Assembly: GCA_018700215.1 (NCBI GenBank)
Contig: JABIST010000004.1
Span: 1 to 16,625 of the forward strand
Length of the DNA: 16,625 nt
Source: Dehalococcoidia bacterium
GTDB taxonomy: Bacteria; Chloroflexota; Dehalococcoidia; UBA2979
Direction of reading: 5' to 3'
Shown: piece after piece, positions 13,950-16,625 of the stretch
How the letters are laid out: each line of letters opens with the position of its first letter
Position numbering within the stretch: position 1 is the stretch's first letter
Notes under the pieces: generated by a model
Told to the model about the DNA's origin: nothing
Seen by the model: the letters and a program-made list of their open reading frames with translations, nothing else
Databases searched by the model: none
Made by a program: the position numbers and the translations under genes

Positions 13950-14480
13950 ATGGTCCTCGAAAGCATCGTCCGACGTGTCCGCCGCGATCCCGAGACGCGT
14001 GCGCTCCGTGCGCTCGCCCGCGCGCTCAAGACGCTGCGCCCAAAGCACCGCCCCGATGAGTCGCTGCAACTCCTCGCCGACCTCGCTCGCGAGCTGACCG
14101 GCGCTGCCTACTCCGCGCTCGCCATCACCGACGCCGACAACAACACCGAGGGCTTCTTCGTCGCCGGGGTGGACGAGGCCACCCTCCGACGCCTCAAGAC
14201 CGCCCCTCAGGGCCACGGCCCGCTCGGCTCGCTCCGCTACGACGGCCGCCCCGTCCGCTTCGAGGACGTCAGCGAGCACGCTAAAGCCTTCGGCTTCCCA
14301 TCCAACCACCCGGAGATGCAGCGCCTGCTGGGTGTCGCCATCTGGGCCAACGCCGAGGTCCGCGGTGCCCTCTACGTCACCGATCGCGAAGACGGCCAGC
14401 TGTTCGATGATGACGACGAACTCGTCCTGCTCACCATCGCTGCTCACGCCTCGAAGGTGGTCGAGACAGAGTGGTACTAG
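13950..14480 (+). CDS. stand-alone GAF domain protein, DosS/DevS-like
   Basis: This 176-residue cytoplasmic protein consists of a short basic helix (1-35) and one GAF domain (about 36-172). AAYSALAITDADNNTEGFF, GRPVRFEDVSEHAKAFGFPSNHPEMQRLLGV and RGALYVTDREDGQLFDDDDELVLLTIAAHASKVVE closely follow the GAF domains of the actinobacterial redox and gas sensor kinases DosS/DevS and DosT. There is no histidine kinase, cyclase or DNA-binding region attached, so it must act alone or with a partner. His120 in the HPEM stretch may correspond to the haem-ligating region of those sensors, but the alignment is from memory. A TACGCT-N6-ATG arrangement suggests its own leaderless transcript despite lying 28 nt after the MFS gene. 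It ends 13 nt from the stop of the convergent dienelactone hydrolase. Confidence 0.82.
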   Translation: MVLESIVRRVRRDPETRALRALARALKTLRPKHRPDESLQLLADLARELTGAAYSALAITDADNNTEGFFVAGVDEATLRRLKTAPQGHGPLGSLRYDGRPVRFEDVSEHAKAFGFPSNHPEMQRLLGVAIWANAEVRGALYVTDREDGQLFDDDDELVLLTIAAHASKVVETEWY

Positions 14481-14493
14481 CGCGTCGCAGTGA

Positions 14494-15165
14494 CTAGCCC
14501 AGGTACTCCTCGAACCACTCGACTGACTTCATCCACGAGTCCATCGCCGCGTCTTCGTTGTACGCCGGGCGCGTGTCGTTGAAGAAGGAGTGCTCCGCGC
14601 CCGGGTACAGCTTGATGTCGTTCGTCACGCCGTTCGAGGTCAGCGTGTCGCGCAGCATGTCCACCTGCTCCGCCGGGATACCGCCATCCTCCGCGCCGTA
14701 CGAGCCCAGCACCGGCACCGTGATCGTCGCGATCTGCTCTGCCGAGGGCATCCCGCCGCCGTAGTACACGTGCACCGCGCCCACGTTCGAGCTAGGGCGG
14801 ATCGCCGTCGCCAGCGTCAGCCCGCCGCCCATGCAGTAGCCGACGCAGCCGACCGAGGTCACGCCGTACTCTTCTTTCAGCCACGCGATCGCCGCATCGA
14901 TCTCCTGCGCCGCCAGGTCACGCTCCATCGACATCGCCAGCTTCTTCGCCTCATCTGGCTCGGTCGCCACGTCGCCGTGGTACATGTCCGGCGCGAACGC
15001 CAGGAAGCCCTCAACCGCGTAGCGGTCGGCGATCTCCTTGATGTCGTCCGTCAGACCCCACCACTCCTGAATGACGATCAGGCCGGCCTTTGTCTCCTGG
15101 TCCTCCGGCTCCGAGAGGTAGCCCTGAATCTCGATGCCGTTCTGCTCGACCGTGATGTCAGACAT
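14494..15165 (-). CDS. dienelactone hydrolase family protein
   Basis: This 223-residue soluble alpha/beta hydrolase uses a Cys nucleophile. The complete set for the family is visible: Glu34 in VIQEWWGL, nucleophile Cys111 in GYCMGGG, acid Asp160 in GAEDGGIP and base His192 in GAEHSFFND. The reference enzymes open dienelactones in chlorocatechol degradation, but most homologues, including isolated chromosomal copies like this one, have unknown physiological substrates. Length is close to the family norm of about 235. ATG 15165 has AAGGGG about 9-12 nt upstream and a consensus TATAAT further up (15205-15200), so it has its own promoter even though the lipoprotein gene lies upstream on the same strand. 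No chlorocatechol pathway genes are present. The acidic composition is higher than that of its neighbours. Confidence 0.92.
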   Translation of the reverse strand: MSDITVEQNGIEIQGYLSEPEDQETKAGLIVIQEWWGLTDDIKEIADRYAVEGFLAFAPDMYHGDVATEPDEAKKLAMSMERDLAAQEIDAAIAWLKEEYGVTSVGCVGYCMGGGLTLATAIRPSSNVGAVHVYYGGGMPSAEQIATITVPVLGSYGAEDGGIPAEQVDMLRDTLTSNGVTNDIKLYPGAEHSFFNDTRPAYNEDAAMDSWMKSVEWFEEYLG

Positions 15166-15193
15166 GACCCAACGCCCCTTCGTTCGTACTGTT

Positions 15194-15212
15194 GCGCGGA
15201 TTATAGCCGCGC
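15194..15212 (-). promoter_or_regulatory. consensus TATAAT -10 held inside a GC inverted repeat
   Basis: Read on the minus strand, TATAAT (15205-15200) is a perfect -10, with the predicted start of transcription near 15193 and a leader of about 28 nt before ATG 15165. It is flanked by a perfect 6-bp inverted repeat, GCGCGG (15194-15199) and CCGCGC (15207-15212), so the -10 forms the loop. No -35 lies at 16-18 nt; TTGACT occurs at 23 nt. This looks like a promoter-operator overlap. Confidence 0.5.
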
Positions 15213-15222
15213 CTGCTCTCTG

Positions 15223-15885
15223 TTACTCAGTCAACGACTCGGGAATCGGGAAATCGAGCTTCGCCGTGTCTCCGGCTGCCAGGCCGCGCTCCGCATACCA
15301 GCCCAGCGGCGCCTCCAGCGCGTAGCGGTAGAAATCGCCAGCGACTCGGAACTCCACGGATTCCGCCTCCATATCGAAGATTTCCACAATCACCCCGTCG
15401 CTGTCGACGAACGCGATCGACAGGTCGATATGCGTGTCCTTCATCCAGAACGGCCGCCGCACCAGCTCCGTGTACCAGAACAGCATTCCGCGACCTTCGA
15501 GGTGGTACCGGCCCGAGAGTCCCACCGTGTACTCCGCCCGCGGCGGCACCTCCAGCGGCAGCTCGTACCGCACCCCGTCGCTCCGAGTCAGCACCGCCAC
15601 CGGTAACTCCTCGGTCGGGATCGCGAACGTCGAGGCCACTCGTTCGTCTGGTGTCGGCGTCGCGGTCGGCGTGAGTGTCGGAGAGGGTGTCGCTGTGGCG
15701 GTGATCGTCGGTGTCGACGAGGGTGTCGCGATAGACGGCTCGCCCGTCGGCTCGCCCGTCGGCATGATCTCGTCGCCACCGGAGCACGCAGCCACAGACA
15801 GCGCGAGCAAGAGCGCCACCACATGCAGCAGTCGAGGCCTGAGAGGGTGGATCACGCCTTGATGGTAGCCCGGCTCCGTTGACAC
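15223..15885 (-). CDS. DUF192 (UPF0127) lipoprotein
   Basis: This is a 220-residue exported lipoprotein. Residues 18-34 form a signal (LLHVVALLLALSVAAC) ending in a lipobox with Cys34 as the lipidated residue. A Thr/Pro/Ser-rich linker (about 40-80, with GEP and TPT repeats) follows, then a DUF192 beta-barrel domain (about 100-220) with GRGMLFWY, RPFWMKDTHIDLSIAFVDSDG, IFDMEAES, YALEAPLGWYAERGL and AGDTAKL. These are typical of the family, whose molecular function is unknown. The start is GTG 15885, with GAGGC upstream. An in-frame GTG at residue 11 (15855) would still leave an intact signal peptide and would avoid overlapping the promoter of the divergent gene. The stop (TAA, 15223-15225) lies next to the dienelactone hydrolase promoter. 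Confidence 0.85.
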   Translation of the reverse strand: MSTEPGYHQGVIHPLRPRLLHVVALLLALSVAACSGGDEIMPTGEPTGEPSIATPSSTPTITATATPSPTLTPTATPTPDERVASTFAIPTEELPVAVLTRSDGVRYELPLEVPPRAEYTVGLSGRYHLEGRGMLFWYTELVRRPFWMKDTHIDLSIAFVDSDGVIVEIFDMEAESVEFRVAGDFYRYALEAPLGWYAERGLAAGDTAKLDFPIPESLTE

Positions 15886-15908
15886 GATCTCTGCCTCGCT
15901 GAGAGGCT
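15879..15908 (+). promoter_or_regulatory. candidate promoter of the unknown right-edge gene
   Basis: TTGACA (15879-15884) is a perfect -35. GAGGCT (15903-15908) is 18 nt downstream as a poor -10, ending 6 nt before GTG 15915. The -35 overlaps the GTG start of the divergent lipoprotein gene, whose first bases, GTGTCAA, are its complement. Confidence 0.35.
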
Positions 15909-15912
15909 CTCA
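15900..15912. repeat. 13-nt perfect palindrome in the divergent gap
   Basis: TGAGAG-G-CTCTCA is a perfect interrupted palindrome lying between two divergent starts (15885 and 15915) and overlapping the likely -10 and ribosome-site zone of the plus-strand gene. It could be an operator or a hairpin at the 5' end of the message. Confidence 0.35.
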
Positions 15913-15914
15913 AC

Positions 15915-16625
15915 GTGTCACAAAGCGAAATCCTCAACCTTGCACTGCGGCTCTGGCCTGAAGCGCGCGATCGTGCCGCCGTTTCTGACCCCACCGTGCT
16001 CGACGAACTCCTCGGCTCGCTAGGCCAGCCCGGCGCACCCGGCTACGACTGTGGCCTGCGCAGCACCTTTGCCTGCTTCACACCAGACGAGGCAGCGGTG
16101 CTCACACTCCCCACCGGTGAGACAACGACCAGCGATGCCGAAGCGCGCTTCATCGGTCACGTGCTGGTCACACGCACCCTGCTCGCCGCCGGCTTGCACG
16201 TCGACCAGCGCGTCATCACCGCCATGTCGGATGCTTACGCATTCTCGTGGGGGATGCGCCCCGTCAGCCGCGACCTCACCCCGCTCGCACTCGCCAGCAC
16301 ACTCTGGCTGATCGCGCTCGATCCGCTCAGCCCCTCGGACCGCCCACTGCCGATGAGCTGGGACGTGCCTTGCTTCGATGACCCCGAGCGCTGGGATACC
16401 GACTACCGCCTGTTCTCCCACTACGACATCAGCGAGCGCGCTACGGACTGGGCGGTCTTCAGCAGCGGTTCACCTGAGCGACGCGAGGGCTGTTCAATTT
16501 GGACGGTCGTCGAGCCGCTGCTCCGGCTCGATGCAGACAATCGAGTCAGGATCGCGCTCGTTGCCTTCGCGGACGCCTCGGATGCCGGTGCTGGCAATGC
16601 GCCGGCGGCGGCCATGCTGGAGCGC
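15915..16625 (+). CDS. unknown protein, incomplete at right edge
   Basis: An open frame from GTG 15915 runs 237 codons to the end of the window without a stop. It begins VSQSEILNLALRLWPEARDR and contains GYDCGLRSTFACFTPDEAAVLTLPTG, then MSDAYAFSWGMRPVSRDLTPLALASTLWLIALDPL and MSWDVPCFDDPERWDTDYRLFSHYD. It is acidic, rich in Trp, Asp and Leu, and has scattered Cys, with no signal peptide or clear membrane segment (the ALASTLWLIALDP stretch is only weakly hydrophobic). I recognise no family. The start is supported by GAGAGG (15901-15906) about 8 nt upstream and by a TTGACA promoter element. The whole frame has typical GC-rich third positions, and the opposite strand has no motif-bearing frame here. 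It is divergent from the DUF192 lipoprotein, with 29 nt between start codons. Confidence 0.65.
   Translation, partial: MSQSEILNLALRLWPEARDRAAVSDPTVLDELLGSLGQPGAPGYDCGLRSTFACFTPDEAAVLTLPTGETTTSDAEARFIGHVLVTRTLLAAGLHVDQRVITAMSDAYAFSWGMRPVSRDLTPLALASTLWLIALDPLSPSDRPLPMSWDVPCFDDPERWDTDYRLFSHYDISERATDWAVFSSGSPERREGCSIWTVVEPLLRLDADNRVRIALVAFADASDAGAGNAPAAAMLER

Noticed and set aside
15640..15760. Degenerate GGTGTCG-like DNA repeats resembling a repeat array
   Set aside because: They encode the Thr/Pro linker of the lipoprotein on the minus strand, are irregular and have no spacers, so they are not CRISPR or a mobile repeat.

Overview
The window is a GC-rich bacterial chromosomal segment, tightly packed and reading as housekeeping and accessory metabolism. 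No stretch longer than about 170 bases lacks a gene. I see no rRNA, tRNA, CRISPR array, insertion sequence, phage gene or attachment site. An AccD-AccA fusion, a UbiE/MenG-type methyltransferase, a group II truncated haemoglobin, a DosS-like GAF domain and apparently leaderless genes together suggest a high-GC, aerobic, menaquinone-using bacterium. My best guess is Chloroflexota (Thermomicrobia/Sphaerobacter relatives). The taxonomic call is inference.

Layout. 1-322 (-): N-terminus of a NurA-like protein running off the left edge. 490-1260 (+): demethylmenaquinone methyltransferase, whose stop overlaps that of a minus-strand three-gene unit. That unit, in reading order, is a 57-residue four-cysteine protein (2926-2753), an epoxide-hydrolase-like enzyme (2733-1768) and a truncated haemoglobin (1733-1257). 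2996-3211 (+): small unknown protein. 3396-5804 (+): DEAD-box RNA helicase with a roughly 440-residue Arg/Gly-rich then acidic N-terminal extension and a structured leader. Its stop overlaps by 4 nt the stop of the minus-strand accD-accA fusion (7660-5801), which is preceded by a Ser alpha/beta hydrolase (8643-7756).

From 8771 a run of plus-strand genes follows: an aminoglycoside-phosphotransferase-like domain fused to a P-loop kinase, an acyl-CoA dehydrogenase, an endonuclease/exonuclease/phosphatase-fold protein, an MFS exporter and a stand-alone GAF domain (ends 14480). Convergent to these are a dienelactone hydrolase (15165-14494) and a DUF192 lipoprotein (15885-15223). A divergent unknown gene starts at 15915 and leaves the window.

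How the genes fit together. Acetyl-CoA carboxylase and the acyl-CoA dehydrogenase touch fatty-acid metabolism. MenG, the haemoglobin and the GAF protein touch respiration and possibly gas or redox sensing. Three alpha/beta hydrolases of different families use three different nucleophiles (Asp, Ser, Cys). There is no single obvious pathway cluster. The most interesting signals are regulatory and architectural: repeated TAnnnT-N6/7-start geometry suggesting leaderless transcripts, a consensus TATAAT inside a GC hairpin, tandem repeats before the helicase, and stop codons shared by convergent genes.
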